Source: Serratia sp. DD3 (lineage in GTDB: Bacteria > Pseudomonadota > Gammaproteobacteria > Enterobacterales > Enterobacteriaceae). From it: DNA of 64,000 nt. Positions 29,679-40,406 of this stretch are shown here, one piece after another. The first letter of the stretch is position 1. The number at the start of each line of letters is the position of its first letter. Position numbers and translations under genes: made by a program. Where the stretch lies: the NCBI RefSeq assembly GCF_000496755.2, contig NZ_AYKS02000123.1, positions 62,001-126,000 of the forward strand, written 5' to 3'. The notes beneath the pieces were generated by a model, which saw nothing but the letters and a program-made list of their open reading frames with translations, was not told where the DNA came from and searched no databases.

Positions 29679-30635
29679 TTAATTCACTTTAACCTGATAA
29701 TATTCAGCCAACGTCATACCCACCGTGCGTTGCTGTAGCCAATCAAATAACTGTTCTAAATCCCGATACAAGGCTTCAATATCCTGCTCGTTTTTAAAGG
29801 TCGGGCTACCACCGGGCATAAACTCGGAAGAGTGAAGCATAAACTCAACATAATCATGCCCTTGTGCCAGCGAATTTTCCGCCACTCGCTTCATTTTTGC
29901 CAGATTATGACCGGATGGCCGCAGCCAATCTACTGATGGTGAGCGTTTTTTACCGCGAAAACGATCATAACCTTGCTTGAGCAAATTCATCAACGCAGAG
30001 TGTTTATACTGAATACTCATAGGAACTTCCAGCAACATCGAGTTACCGGGTTTGGCAATATTGGCTGGGTCAATAAAATAAGCCTGAGAGGGAAAATGGC
30101 GATAATCAGTTCCGCCGTTACCTTGGGGATTGCCCGGTGAATACTGCCAGTTAACCCGTGGAGTGACCGAACAATCTACCTGATAGCCATATTCCAGCAA
30201 AAGTGACGCATAAAACTCATTAAACGCCCAGCGCCCGGCACGGTGGCTGCGCATCTTGGTTTGAAAGGTATCTTCCAGCAACTTAGTCATATGATCGACT
30301 TTGGCACGGATCTGATTAGCGGGATATTCAATCAGATAAGGCTTATGGCGCCAGTCATTGTCAGTCAGTGGCTCAAGTGGGGGGCTGTTCCAGGCATGCA
30401 GATGCATACCCACTTCGGCGGTGCCGCGGGCAATCACATCACGGGCAAATTCGATATAGTGCGCATCCACTGCCATCTCATAATTGGTTAGATAAACTGG
30501 CTTGAACCCATATTTTTCACACAGCGCTTGAAATCGCGGCAAAAAACGGCTGTTCTCGGTCAAAATACGATCATGATTTTGCCAAAGGTTATCGCCTTCA
30601 GTATCAATGGTAATAAGAAACGCTGGTACGCTCAT
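29679..30635 (-). CDS. wabN: Polysaccharide deacetylase, probable LPS-core GlcNAc deacetylase WabN
   Basis: This 318-residue protein of the carbohydrate esterase 4 type has the Asp-bearing N-terminal ITIDTEGDN, the histidines in GMHLHAW and SHRAGRW, and SEFMPGGSPT. In Klebsiella and Serratia, WabN removes the acetyl group from the GlcNAc that WabH adds to the core, leaving glucosamine. wabH is present 2.4 kb away, which supports the call. The ATG at 30635 precedes the conserved start; the longer frame (to 30824) shows no family features. Confidence 0.82.
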   Translation of the reverse strand: MSVPAFLITIDTEGDNLWQNHDRILTENSRFLPRFQALCEKYGFKPVYLTNYEMAVDAHYIEFARDVIARGTAEVGMHLHAWNSPPLEPLTDNDWRHKPYLIEYPANQIRAKVDHMTKLLEDTFQTKMRSHRAGRWAFNEFYASLLLEYGYQVDCSVTPRVNWQYSPGNPQGNGGTDYRHFPSQAYFIDPANIAKPGNSMLLEVPMSIQYKHSALMNLLKQGYDRFRGKKRSPSVDWLRPSGHNLAKMKRVAENSLAQGHDYVEFMLHSSEFMPGGSPTFKNEQDIEALYRDLEQLFDWLQQRTVGMTLAEYYQVKVN

Positions 30636-30849
30636 AAAGATACCTGTTGTTGTGCAAGCAGCGGGCTGATACTCATAAGGCATACATGTTACGCAGCTGA
30701 TTTCTTCAGGGCAAACAACTTTGTCATCAGACTGTCCGAGGCTTTGATCGTCAGGGGAGATTTTCGTTATCGGTAAGAAAACTTGGCAATAGTAGCAACA
30801 TACGATTAGGTCATTTAGAATCACACTTTGGTTTCACTGAAAGCGACTT

Positions 30850-31932
30850 ATGATGAACGACGCGTTAGCCTCGGCTTCTGCCACGCCAATACAGCATATT
30901 CTGATCATTAAACTGCGCCATCACGGCGATATGCTGCTGACTACCCCAGTCATCAATACTTTGCGACAGAACTACCCCCAAGCCCAGATAGACATATTAC
31001 TATATCAAGAAACGCAAGATATGCTGGCCAGCAACCCGGCACTATCACAGATATTTGTTATCGATCGCCAATGGAAAAAGCAGGGCCTCAAAGCTCATCT
31101 CAGCCATGAGTGGCGTTTGATCCGTCAGCTCCGAGCCCAACGATACGATCTGGTGATCAATCTTGCCGATCAGTGGCGCAGCGCGCTACTTTCACGTTTA
31201 ACGGGGGCGCGCATCCGCCTGGGGTTCGATTTTCCCAAACGCCGAGGTTTTCTGTGGCGCCATTGCCATAGTCGATTGGTCTCGGTGGCTGAACATCAGC
31301 ATCTGCACACTGTTGAGCAGAACCTTTCATTGCTGCAACCGCTCGGTTTACCGAATCTCAGCCAGCAAGTCACCATGAGTTACAGCGCGCAAGACTGGCA
31401 AGCCAGCCAACAACTTTTACGCCAGCATGGCATCAAGGATAGCTATATTGTGGTACAACCCACGTCACGCTGGTTCTTTAAATGTTGGAGTGAAGAAAAA
31501 ATGGCCGCTACCATCAGCGCACTACAGGCTGATGGACACCAATTAGTGATAACCTCCGGGCCCGATACCAAAGAGCAGCAGATGGTCAAGCAAATACTGG
31601 AGCTGTGCCCACAGCCAGGTATCGTTTCCCTGGCAGGGCAACTGACGCTGCGGCAGTTGGCTGCACTGATTGATCACGCCAAACTGTTTATGGGTGTCGA
31701 CTCTGTCCCTATGCATATGGCAGCAGCATTACAGACGCCTTGCGTGGCGCTTTTCGGGCCATCAAAATTGACATTCTGGCGCCCTTGGCAAGTCATCGGC
31801 CAGGTAATTTGGGCGGGGAACTATGGCGAACTGCCAGACCCTGATGCGGTTAATACCCGCACTGATGAGCGTTACCTCAACATTATTCCTACAGACGTGG
31901 TGATTGCAGCCGCGCGGAGCACCCTGGCATGA
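30850..31932 (+). CDS. waaQ: LPS heptosyltransferase III (WaaQ)
   Basis: This 360-residue GT9 enzyme has HILIIKLRHHGDMLLTTPVI at the N-terminus and the conserved WFFKCWSEEKMA and MGVDSVPMHMAAAL, as in WaaQ of E. coli and Klebsiella. It adds the branching third heptose to HepII. It overlaps wabG by 4 bp and begins a rightward waaQ-wabG-wabH unit. The 214 bp upstream, shared with the divergent wabN, should contain both promoters; no JUMPstart element was found. Confidence 0.93.
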   Translation: MMNDALASASATPIQHILIIKLRHHGDMLLTTPVINTLRQNYPQAQIDILLYQETQDMLASNPALSQIFVIDRQWKKQGLKAHLSHEWRLIRQLRAQRYDLVINLADQWRSALLSRLTGARIRLGFDFPKRRGFLWRHCHSRLVSVAEHQHLHTVEQNLSLLQPLGLPNLSQQVTMSYSAQDWQASQQLLRQHGIKDSYIVVQPTSRWFFKCWSEEKMAATISALQADGHQLVITSGPDTKEQQMVKQILELCPQPGIVSLAGQLTLRQLAALIDHAKLFMGVDSVPMHMAAALQTPCVALFGPSKLTFWRPWQVIGQVIWAGNYGELPDPDAVNTRTDERYLNIIPTDVVIAAARSTLA

Positions 31933-33056
31933 AAGCATTTCGTTTGGCGATTGTTCGCCAAAAATACCGCCCAGATGGCGGGGCAGAACGTTTTGTTTCC
32001 CGGGCACTGGAGGCTCTCGAGCAACAGGATCTGGATCTGAACGTTATCACCCGAGAATGGCAAGGTGATGCCAATCCGCAATGGCATATCCATCTGTGCA
32101 ATCCGATGAAATTTGGCCGTATCAGCCGCGAGCGTGGTTTTGCGCAGGCCGCTAGAGCCTTGTGGCAAAAAGAGCATTTCGATCTGGTACAAAGTCATGA
32201 GCGCATCCCTGGCTGCGATATTTATCGTGCGGGTGATGGTGTACACCGCCGCTGGCTGTTGCAGCGAGCACGCCTGCTGCCGGAATGGCGGCGCAAATGG
32301 TTATTCTCTAACCGTTACCATCGTTATGTCATGTGCGCTGAACGCGCCATGTATGCCGCACCTGAGTTAAAAGCGGTGATTTGTAATGCCGAAATGATCA
32401 AGCAAGAAATTATCGACGACTTTAGCGTCCCTGCGGATAAAATCAGCGTGATCTACAACGCTATTGATAACCAGAAATTTTTACCTGCGGGTGAACAGCA
32501 ACGGCAACAACTGCGCGCGCAATTTCAACTTCCCCAACAAGCACACTGCCTGGTCTTTGTCGGTTCCGGTTTTGAACGTAAAGGTCTGGCAGCAGCCATC
32601 CGTGCGGTAGCCGCAACAGAGAGTTATCTATTGGTCGTGGGTAAAGACAAAGCCGAGCAACGTTACCGAGCACTGGCGCAGTCACTGGGTTGTGGCCACC
32701 GAGTGCGCTTTATGGGCGTGCAGCAACAAACCCTGCCGTTCTACCAAGCTGCAGATGCTCTGCTGCTGCCAACCTTATACGACCCCTTCCCCAATGTAAT
32801 CCTGGAAGCGATGTCATGTGGATTACCGGTGATCACCAGTACCACCTGCGGTGGAGCCGAGTTTATCACCCCAGGTGCAAATGGATTTGTCAGCGATGCA
32901 CTGGATATTCGCGCGCTGACCGAAGCAATTGATGCATTACCTCGGCAAGCGTTGGGGTCCGCCATGGGAGAAACGGCAAGGCAGCGTATTATGTCGGCAA
33001 CACCGACACAACTCTCAGAACAACTTATTGCACTCTATAACCGACTGCTGGATTAA
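31929..33056 (+). CDS. wabG: Core galacturonosyltransferase WabG
   Basis: This 375-residue GT4 enzyme opens RLAIVRQKYRPDGGAERFVS, which matches Klebsiella WabG. That enzyme transfers galacturonic acid to HepII of the inner core. It has the nucleotide-sugar site FVGSGFERKG and the retaining motif DPFPNVILEAMSCGLPV. Loss of negatively charged GalA in Klebsiella weakens the outer membrane. It lies between waaQ and wabH in the same order as in Klebsiella. Confidence 0.9.
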   Translation: MKAFRLAIVRQKYRPDGGAERFVSRALEALEQQDLDLNVITREWQGDANPQWHIHLCNPMKFGRISRERGFAQAARALWQKEHFDLVQSHERIPGCDIYRAGDGVHRRWLLQRARLLPEWRRKWLFSNRYHRYVMCAERAMYAAPELKAVICNAEMIKQEIIDDFSVPADKISVIYNAIDNQKFLPAGEQQRQQLRAQFQLPQQAHCLVFVGSGFERKGLAAAIRAVAATESYLLVVGKDKAEQRYRALAQSLGCGHRVRFMGVQQQTLPFYQAADALLLPTLYDPFPNVILEAMSCGLPVITSTTCGGAEFITPGANGFVSDALDIRALTEAIDALPRQALGSAMGETARQRIMSATPTQLSEQLIALYNRLLD

Positions 33057-33058
33057 CT

Positions 33059-34156
33059 ATGCGTATTCTGATGATTATCGACGGTCTGCCTGGTGGCGGG
33101 GCAGAAAAGGTAGTACTGACGTTATGCCAAGGCATGCAGCAAGCAGGGCATGACATCAGCCTGATTTCACTGCGTGATATCTGTAACTATCCCATCCCTG
33201 CTGGGATTAATTATCAAGTGATTCCCGACACCTGCAGGACACCCTGGCGCAAATTGACTGAGCTGTCACGTCGTGCTGCCATGCTGGACCGAACAATTAG
33301 TACCAATGAACAGCAAAAGGGCCGTTATGACCTGGTGTTCTCTAACCTGCATAAGACGGATCGTATTGTCAGCCGTAGTAAAGTGATTGATCAGCAACGT
33401 CTCTGGTTCTGCATACACGGTATTCTTTCCACTTCCTATCTGGGCCACCGAGCTGGGCTGGATCGCTGGTTAAAGCGCCGCAAGATAGCAAGTATCTATC
33501 AGCACAAAAATATTGTTGCCGTCTCACAGGCGGTAGGCCATGACCTGCATCAAAATTTAAGAATTGAGCCCAATCGATTGGAAATAATCAACAATCCTTT
33601 CGATATCAAAGCAATAGAACAAGAAGCCGCCGAGCCCTGCATGTTAGCAGGCAAAGATTATCTGATACATGTAGGCCGTTTCCATCCACACAAGCGCCAT
33701 GACCGCTTGCTGAAAGCCTATGCGCTCTCCGGTATTAAAGCCCCTTTGGTATTACTGGGTGGCGGAGAAGAAAAAATAGTCGAAGAGACAAAACAGTTAG
33801 CGCAAGAGTTGGGGATCCATGAACAAGTACAATTTCTTGGTTTTCAGGCCAACCCCTTCCCATTTATCAAACACGCGCGCATGTTGGTGCTTAGTTCAGA
33901 CAATGAAGGTTTCGGCAACGTACTGGTTGAGGCATTGCTGTGTGCGACTCCAGTGGTTAGCACGCGTTGTCCCGGTGGGCCGCAGGAAATCCTGGAAAAA
34001 GCAGGTATGAGCAATGCACTGGCCGAATTAAATGAAAAATCTCTAGCGGAAAAGATGGCAAACATTTATGCCAACCCTCCCGAAATTAATCATCAACAAT
34101 TATTAAGTTATGGTCTAAAACCTATTTGTGAACAATATATTGCATTAAAAAAATAA
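33059..34156 (+). CDS. wabH: Core N-acetylglucosaminyltransferase WabH
   Basis: This 365-residue GT4 protein opens MRILMIIDGLPGGGAEKVVL, has VGRFHPHKRHDRLLKAY and the motif DNEGFGNVLVEALLCATPVV. WabH adds GlcNAc to the galacturonic acid set by WabG; WabN then deacetylates it. It starts 2 bp after wabG. The symbol rests on its position, the neighbouring wabN and the overall resemblance. Confidence 0.82.
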   Translation: MRILMIIDGLPGGGAEKVVLTLCQGMQQAGHDISLISLRDICNYPIPAGINYQVIPDTCRTPWRKLTELSRRAAMLDRTISTNEQQKGRYDLVFSNLHKTDRIVSRSKVIDQQRLWFCIHGILSTSYLGHRAGLDRWLKRRKIASIYQHKNIVAVSQAVGHDLHQNLRIEPNRLEIINNPFDIKAIEQEAAEPCMLAGKDYLIHVGRFHPHKRHDRLLKAYALSGIKAPLVLLGGGEEKIVEETKQLAQELGIHEQVQFLGFQANPFPFIKHARMLVLSSDNEGFGNVLVEALLCATPVVSTRCPGGPQEILEKAGMSNALAELNEKSLAEKMANIYANPPEINHQQLLSYGLKPICEQYIALKK

Positions 34157-34189
34157 ACATAGGCAGGGTTGGCCTGCCTTTGCTTAAAA

Positions 34190-35206
34190 CTATTTTAACT
34201 GTTGCATTTTTTGCCAAACCTCTTCAACCGGAATATCAGCACAGTTACCACTCGTAGCCTGTATTATCTGATAATCATCCGACCAAGGATGCCATTCTTC
34301 CGGTTTGGTCTCACCAAAAAATACCACCTGCTTTTTATTCAATGCCGCAGCCAAGTGCATTTGACCACCATCACTGCACAACACCAGATCGCACAAATCA
34401 AATGCGGCTAGCAACTCACGTACCGAGGCGGTGGGATACAGCGCCACTCGCGGATTTTGACACTGCATCAACAACTGTTCAGCGCGTTTATCATCACCAA
34501 TATCATCTGGAGCCAACGTACCCGGCGGTGACCAAAAAATCAGTACCGAGGCATGATGATCCGTCGTTAAGTGACGAATAATCTCAGCATAGCGCTCCAG
34601 TGGCCAACTACTCTTTACTCTGCGGTTACTGAAATGCACAGCATAGAGATGCCCACTGCTGGCAGGTAACAATGCCTTTAAACGTTGCCTGGCGATATGA
34701 CGCTCTTCATCGGTTAGATAGACACGCACAGGTGGAATCGGAATAACCTTATCCGTTATTGCCGACAAATAGCTAAAGGTACGTTCTACCTGATGTTTAC
34801 CATGAAAATTAGCTGATTTAAAAGGATGATGAATGTCGCTGGTGCCTAAATCAGCACCGATAATCTTTTTAGCCCCAATCATTTTTGCCATGCGTAAGCT
34901 ATACTTGCAAGGCTCTGGATTAGCGAGGATCACTGCATCAAATTTTATTTTTCTTAACTGCCAGAGCATCATTAACCGTTGAAAATAGACACCCAGTGTT
35001 GTCTCATTCTTGGCTTTATGTTTCGCCTTTTTATACACGAATACCTTTTCAAGGTGGGGGTTATGCTTCACCACGTCTTGGCTGACTTTATTGATCAACA
35101 GATACAGTTTTGCATCAGGGTAGGCAATTTTCACTCCTTCAATCAATGGAGTGGTACAAACCAAATCACCAATATTGTCACGGCGTATAATTAAAATATT
35201 CTTCAT
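34190..35206 (-). CDS. GT9 heptosyltransferase-like protein, inverted in the core cluster
   Basis: This 338-residue GT9 protein has the N-terminal KNILIIRRDNIGDLVCTTPLI and the donor-site SDGGQMHLAAAL. It lies between wabH and waaA and is inverted relative to both. I chose the ATG at 35206, which gives the standard GT9 start. A GTG at 35272 would add 22 residues beginning MLVWWFEERWRR, but the GGAAAG before it is too close to serve well. It is the fifth GT9 enzyme in the cluster, probably placing another heptose. Confidence 0.75.
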   Translation of the reverse strand: MKNILIIRRDNIGDLVCTTPLIEGVKIAYPDAKLYLLINKVSQDVVKHNPHLEKVFVYKKAKHKAKNETTLGVYFQRLMMLWQLRKIKFDAVILANPEPCKYSLRMAKMIGAKKIIGADLGTSDIHHPFKSANFHGKHQVERTFSYLSAITDKVIPIPPVRVYLTDEERHIARQRLKALLPASSGHLYAVHFSNRRVKSSWPLERYAEIIRHLTTDHHASVLIFWSPPGTLAPDDIGDDKRAEQLLMQCQNPRVALYPTASVRELLAAFDLCDLVLCSDGGQMHLAAALNKKQVVFFGETKPEEWHPWSDDYQIIQATSGNCADIPVEEVWQKMQQLK

Positions 35207-35329
35207 TCCAAACCTATCAGCCAAATCTTGTGTCAGTCGTCGCCAGCGCTCTTCAAACCACCAAACTAGCACCTTTCCGTGCTGGATATGATACTATTCA
35301 GAATAACGCATATAAATGAAATTGATAGC

Positions 35330-36607
35330 ATGCTGCTTCGTGTATATCAGGTACTACTCTACCTTATCCAACCTCTGATCTGGCTCCGTTTGCTATGGCG
35401 TAGCCGCAAAGCGCCTGCCTATCGTAAACGCTGGGCTGAACGCTACGGTTTCTGCGCCGGAAAAGTGGTGCCGGGCGGTATTATGTTGCATTCAGTTTCC
35501 GTTGGCGAAACCCTGGCCGCAATCCCGTTAGTTCGAGCGCTGCGTCACCGTTATCCCTACCTGCCGATTACCGTCACCACCATGACACCAACCGGCTCTG
35601 AGCGTGTGCAATCCGCCTTTGGTAAAGATGTTCACCACGTCTATCTCCCTTATGACTTGCCGGGTTCCATACGCCGTTTTCTCAAGCAGGTTGAGCCTAA
35701 GCTGGTGATCATCATGGAGACCGAACTTTGGCCAAACCTAATCAATGGGCTGTATCAACGCCAAATCCCGTTGGTCATCGCCAATGCTCGCCTTTCTGCA
35801 CGCTCCGCAGCAGGCTATAAAAAAATTGGCGGATTTATTCAAGATATCCTGCAGCATATTACCTTGATTGCCGCTCAAAATCATGAGGATGGTGAGCGCT
35901 TTCTTGCCCTTGGCTTAAAACGCTCTCAACTGGCTATCACCGGTAGCCTTAAGTTCGATATCTCGGTGACACCAGAACTTGCCGCGCGGGCCATTACGCT
36001 ACGCCGCCAATGGGCACCACGCCGTCCGGTGTGGATCGCCACCAGCACGCATGAGGGTGAAGAAACCTTGTTGCTCGAGGCTCACCGCAGGTTATTGATC
36101 ACCTACCCGAACTTATTACTGATTTTGGTACCACGCCATCCAGAACGCTTCCCTACCGCTAAGGCACTGGCACAAAAAGCGGGTTTTAGCTATATCACTC
36201 GTAGCAGTGGTGAGATCCCCTCCGGTAGTACGCAGGTGGTGATTGGCGATACCATGGGGGAGTTGATGCTGCTGTATGGCATTGCCGATTTGGCTTTTGT
36301 TGGTGGCAGCCTGGTGGAACGTGGGGGGCATAATCCCTTGGAGGCTGCTGCGCATGCCATTCCGGTCCTGATGGGGCCGCATACCTTCAACTTCAAAGAT
36401 ATCTGTGCCAAGCTCACCGAAGCGGGGGGACTTATCACGGTCAATGATGTCGATGCTCTGGTAAAAGAAGTAGCGACATTACTGACTGATGAAGATTACC
36501 GCCATTACTATGGCCGTCATGCCGTTGAGGTGTTGTATCAGAATCAGGGAGCACTGCAGCATCTGCTACAATTGCTGCAACCCTATCTGCCGCCACGGAG
36601 TCACTAA
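35330..36607 (+). CDS. waaA: Kdo transferase
   Basis: WaaA adds two Kdo residues to lipid IVA, an essential step of LPS synthesis. The 425-residue protein has an N-terminal membrane anchor (LLYLIQPLIWLRLLWR) and the signature stretches GIMLHSVSVGETLAA, METELWPNLI and GGSLVERGGHNPLEAAAH. The start at 35330 matches the E. coli N-terminus; the open frame continues only 51 bases further. waaE follows directly. Confidence 0.97.
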   Translation: MLLRVYQVLLYLIQPLIWLRLLWRSRKAPAYRKRWAERYGFCAGKVVPGGIMLHSVSVGETLAAIPLVRALRHRYPYLPITVTTMTPTGSERVQSAFGKDVHHVYLPYDLPGSIRRFLKQVEPKLVIIMETELWPNLINGLYQRQIPLVIANARLSARSAAGYKKIGGFIQDILQHITLIAAQNHEDGERFLALGLKRSQLAITGSLKFDISVTPELAARAITLRRQWAPRRPVWIATSTHEGEETLLLEAHRRLLITYPNLLLILVPRHPERFPTAKALAQKAGFSYITRSSGEIPSGSTQVVIGDTMGELMLLYGIADLAFVGGSLVERGGHNPLEAAAHAIPVLMGPHTFNFKDICAKLTEAGGLITVNDVDALVKEVATLLTDEDYRHYYGRHAVEVLYQNQGALQHLLQLLQPYLPPRSH

Positions 36608-37378
36608 ATGAGCGACCGTAAACGTCTTTCGGTTGTGATGATCGCTAAAAACGAAGCCGAGCTGTTGCCTGAGTGTCTGCAATCGGTCTCTTGGGCTGAT
36701 GAAATCATCGTTCTCGATTCCGGCAGTACAGACGGTTCTGTCGCCTTGGCGGAAAGCCTCGGTGCTAAAGTATTTATGCATACCGAGTGGCAAGGTTTTG
36801 GCAAGCAACGCCAAAAAGCGCAAAGCTACGCCACCCATGATTACATTCTGATGATCGACGCCGATGAGCGTGTCACGCCAGAACTACGCCAATCGATTGA
36901 ACAAGCGCTGGTAACTGCAGAAGACAACGTGGTCTACAGCCTTGGGCGCCGCAACCTGTTCCTTGGCCGCTTTATGCGCCATAGTGGTTGGTACCCAGAT
37001 CGGGTCAATCGGTTGTATGCCAACGCCCATTATCGTTACAACGATGATTTAGTTCACGAGTCACTCAATACGGCGGGCGCCAAAATTGTGCCATTAAAAG
37101 GTGATTTGCTACACCTGACCTGCCGCGACTTTTTTGCTTTTCAGCGCAAACAACTGCATTACGCCGAACAGTGGGCTGCCCAGCGCCATCAGGCAGGTAA
37201 ACGCTGTGGTTACTTGTCGATCCTTACCCACACCTTGGGAGCCTTCTGCAAAACCTGGTTGCTACGGGCTGGTTTTCTTGACGGTAAACAAGGCTTGCTG
37301 TTAGCCATGGTCAACGCGCAATATACTTTCAATAAATATGCCGCACTGTGGGCATTGGGACGTAACGTTACCCAATAA
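36608..37378 (+). CDS. waaE: Core beta-1,4-glucosyltransferase WaaE (KdtX)
   Basis: This 256-residue GT2 enzyme has [16 protein letters not shown], the nucleotide motif [14 protein letters not shown] and the metal motif MIDADERV. In Klebsiella and Serratia, WaaE adds beta-glucose to HepI, and its gene lies between waaA and coaD exactly as here. It starts at the base after the waaA stop, so the two are probably coupled. Confidence 0.94.
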   Translation: MSDRKRLSVVMIAKNEAELLPECLQSVSWADEIIVLDSGSTDGSVALAESLGAKVFMHTEWQGFGKQRQKAQSYATHDYILMIDADERVTPELRQSIEQALVTAEDNVVYSLGRRNLFLGRFMRHSGWYPDRVNRLYANAHYRYNDDLVHESLNTAGAKIVPLKGDLLHLTCRDFFAFQRKQLHYAEQWAAQRHQAGKRCGYLSILTHTLGAFCKTWLLRAGFLDGKQGLLLAMVNAQYTFNKYAALWALGRNVTQ

Positions 37379-37437
37379 CCCTCAAGATACAGCCATGCTG
37401 CTTCTTGAAGGTCGTTAGGTCTATTCAGAGAATATGA

Positions 37438-37926
<489 letters not shown>

Positions 37927-38736
37927 TCAATGCTGGCAGTTGCGGCAGAAAAAGGTGCTGCGCTGCCCGTGTTTTGTGCTATCAATCAAGGTACCACAGA
38001 CGCGGCAGGGCTCTCCTGCTCGGCCGTAAACCTGCAGTTGTTGCGCAAAATACCCAGGTTTGCCATCTGATTGCAGAAAATCACGCAATGTCGTGCCGCC
38101 TTGTTTAATGGATTGTAGTAAAACCGCCTTGATGGTTGCTGCCAACAACTCTGCCTCTGCTTGGCTTAATGACCCTGCTTGACGACCCGGCAAGATCCCC
38201 GCACTGAACAGTGATTCACTGGCATAGATATTACCCACCCCAACCACCAGTTTGTTATCCATCAACCAAGGCTTAATCAATGTGCGTTTGTCGCGGGATT
38301 TCTGGTAGAGATAAGTACCATTGAAAGTTTCGCTCAACGGCTCCGGGCCAAGATGAGCTAACACCGAGCTCTGCGCAAGATCTGCACACCACAGCCAGGC
38401 ACCAAAACGGCGCGGATCGGTATAACGCAGGATCATGCCATTGCTCATCACCAGATCAACATGATCATGCTTACCGGCTTCAGTCTCCTCTGTCAGCATG
38501 CGCAAACTGCCAGACATGCCTAAGTGAACAATAATCCAGCCATCATCTAACTCAATCAGCAAGTATTTAGCACGGCGTTGCACACTACGTACCAACCGAT
38601 CACTCAATGACAGGATCTGTTCTGAAACCGGCCAACGCAGGCGAGAATTACGTACCACCGCATACTGAATGTGGTGACCAACAAGATAAGGCTCAATGCC
38701 ACGGCGGCTGGTTTCGACTTCAGGTAATTCAGGCAT
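37927..38736 (-). CDS. mutM: Formamidopyrimidine-DNA glycosylase
   Basis: MutM removes 8-oxoguanine and formamidopyrimidines and nicks the strand. The 269 residues include the catalytic N-terminus [12 protein letters not shown] (Pro2, Glu3), the beta-hairpin lysine region, the H2TH segment [12 protein letters not shown] and the C-terminal zinc finger CRVC...CRNC. It lies downstream of rpmBG, in the same direction but behind a strong terminator. Confidence 0.97.
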   Translation of the reverse strand: MPELPEVETSRRGIEPYLVGHHIQYAVVRNSRLRWPVSEQILSLSDRLVRSVQRRAKYLLIELDDGWIIVHLGMSGSLRMLTEETEAGKHDHVDLVMSNGMILRYTDPRRFGAWLWCADLAQSSVLAHLGPEPLSETFNGTYLYQKSRDKRTLIKPWLMDNKLVVGVGNIYASESLFSAGILPGRQAGSLSQAEAELLAATIKAVLLQSIKQGGTTLRDFLQSDGKPGYFAQQLQVYGRAGEPCRVCGTLIDSTKHGQRSTFFCRNCQH

Positions 38737-38818
38737 ACCAGGCTCCTTCTCTGCTTTTGTTACTCCAAGCTACAAGGGATATCGGCGACAACAACTTGGC
38801 TTACTGAGTGATACAACG

Positions 38819-38846
38819 AAAAAAACCCGGCCTAGACCGGGTTTTT
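38819..38846. terminator. Bidirectional terminator after rpmBG
   Basis: AACCCGG-CCTAGA-CCGGGTT has A-runs on the left and T-runs on the right, so it would end transcripts from either strand. It lies 18 bases after the rpmG stop. Confidence 0.9.
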
Positions 38847-38863
38847 ATTATAATCCACTAAAA

Positions 38864-39034
<171 letters not shown>

Positions 39035-39042
39035 TCAGTTCC

Positions 39043-39300
<258 letters not shown>

Positions 39301-39343
39301 TCAGCTCGAGCTCAAAGGGGTATGGCCGCCTCGTCAGGCTTTT

Positions 39344-39435
39344 AGAGCCCATCTCAGCAAACTTCATACTGAGGAGACTCTCGTCATCAGGTCAGAAACC
39401 ACACATCAGGTCAGAAACCTGCTGAGATAGGCTCT
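39344..39435. repeat. 16-bp inverted repeat with internal 16-bp direct repeats upstream of rpmB
   Basis: AGAGCCCATCTCAGCA and TGCTGAGATAGGCTCT pair at 15 of 16 positions across a 60-base loop. Within the loop, CATCAGGTCAGAAACC occurs twice (39385 and 39404, period 19). The element lies about 65 bases before the rpmB start, within the likely promoter or leader. The rest of 39280-39541 shows nothing else. Confidence 0.75.
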
Positions 39436-39541
39436 TAACGCCAAACCCAAGATTCTCAAAGGTGGCGTAGTATACGCTCTGAAGCGTAAGTGCTCAAGTC
39501 CCGAACAAATAAAGATCCCACAAGGATCGCGAAAAAGTGAC

Positions 39542-40225
39542 TTAAAGCCATCCACGCTCAGCAAAAGAGACGCATTCTCCCCGGCCAATCACCACATGAT
39601 CGAGCACTCGGATCTCCAATAATCGGCAGGCATTGACCACTTGCTCGGTTATTGAACGGTCAGCGTGGCTAGGTTCCGCCTTACCCGATGGGTGATTATG
39701 CGCCAAAATGATGGCCGCTGCATTAGCCTTCAACGCTTCACGCACAATTTCTCTTGGGTGCACGACGACACTATTAATGGTACCAGCAAACATCTCCTGA
39801 TGGCGAATCACCCGGTGTTGATTATCCAAAAAAAGCACTAAAAAAACCTCCCGTTCGTGATGAGCCAGCAAACTATGCAAATAATGCTGGGTAATTTTCG
39901 GATTGAGTAGAGCATTCTCCAACAGATGGGGGCCAGAAAATAACCGGAAAGCCAATTCAGAAATCGCCTGTAGCTGTGTATACGTCGCTATCCCTAACCC
40001 TTTCTGGCTGCAAAATTGTTGGTAATCAGCCGAAATAAGGTGATACAGCGAGCCAAAATGTGCCAATAACTGTTCAGCACGTTGTGAAACATGCACGCCT
40101 GGTGAACCTGTTCGTAAAAAAATTGCCAACAACTCGATGTCAGACAGCGCCGCCGCACCATCACGCATCAGTTTCTCTCTGGGCGCCAGAGCCCCTGGCC
40201 ATATAGACATATCTTGACTACTCAT
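39542..40225 (-). CDS. radC: RadC family JAB1/MPN-domain protein
   Basis: This 227-residue protein has an N-terminal HhH-like region ([15 protein letters not shown]) and a C-terminal JAMM metalloprotease-like domain with the metal motif [16 protein letters not shown] and [15 protein letters not shown]. The family's role is unclear despite the historic name. I chose the ATG at 40225 because GGGAGGAGG precedes it; the frame open to 40333 adds unrelated sequence. It is divergent from coaBC. Confidence 0.93.
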   Translation of the reverse strand: MSSQDMSIWPGALAPREKLMRDGAAALSDIELLAIFLRTGSPGVHVSQRAEQLLAHFGSLYHLISADYQQFCSQKGLGIATYTQLQAISELAFRLFSGPHLLENALLNPKITQHYLHSLLAHHEREVFLVLFLDNQHRVIRHQEMFAGTINSVVVHPREIVREALKANAAAIILAHNHPSGKAEPSHADRSITEQVVNACRLLEIRVLDHVVIGRGECVSFAERGWL

Positions 40226-40406
40226 CGCCTCCTCCCTGCAAGCCACAGAGTATGCCTCGAGGGATTTTGGACTGCGACAGGTGCTTGATAACATTGCGAT
40301 GCATAGCGAAAACCACCATGCAACTGGCTGCATACACAGCAGAATCGCGCTCCCTGGCAGTGGTTATGCTAATATGCTGCATCTTTAGATTTTCAATCGG
40401 ACAATC

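Noticed and set aside
34187..35272. GTG start at 35272 for the inverted GT9 gene
   Set aside because: The purine-rich site abuts the start codon; the ATG at 35206 gives the usual GT9 N-terminus, though the longer form is not excluded.
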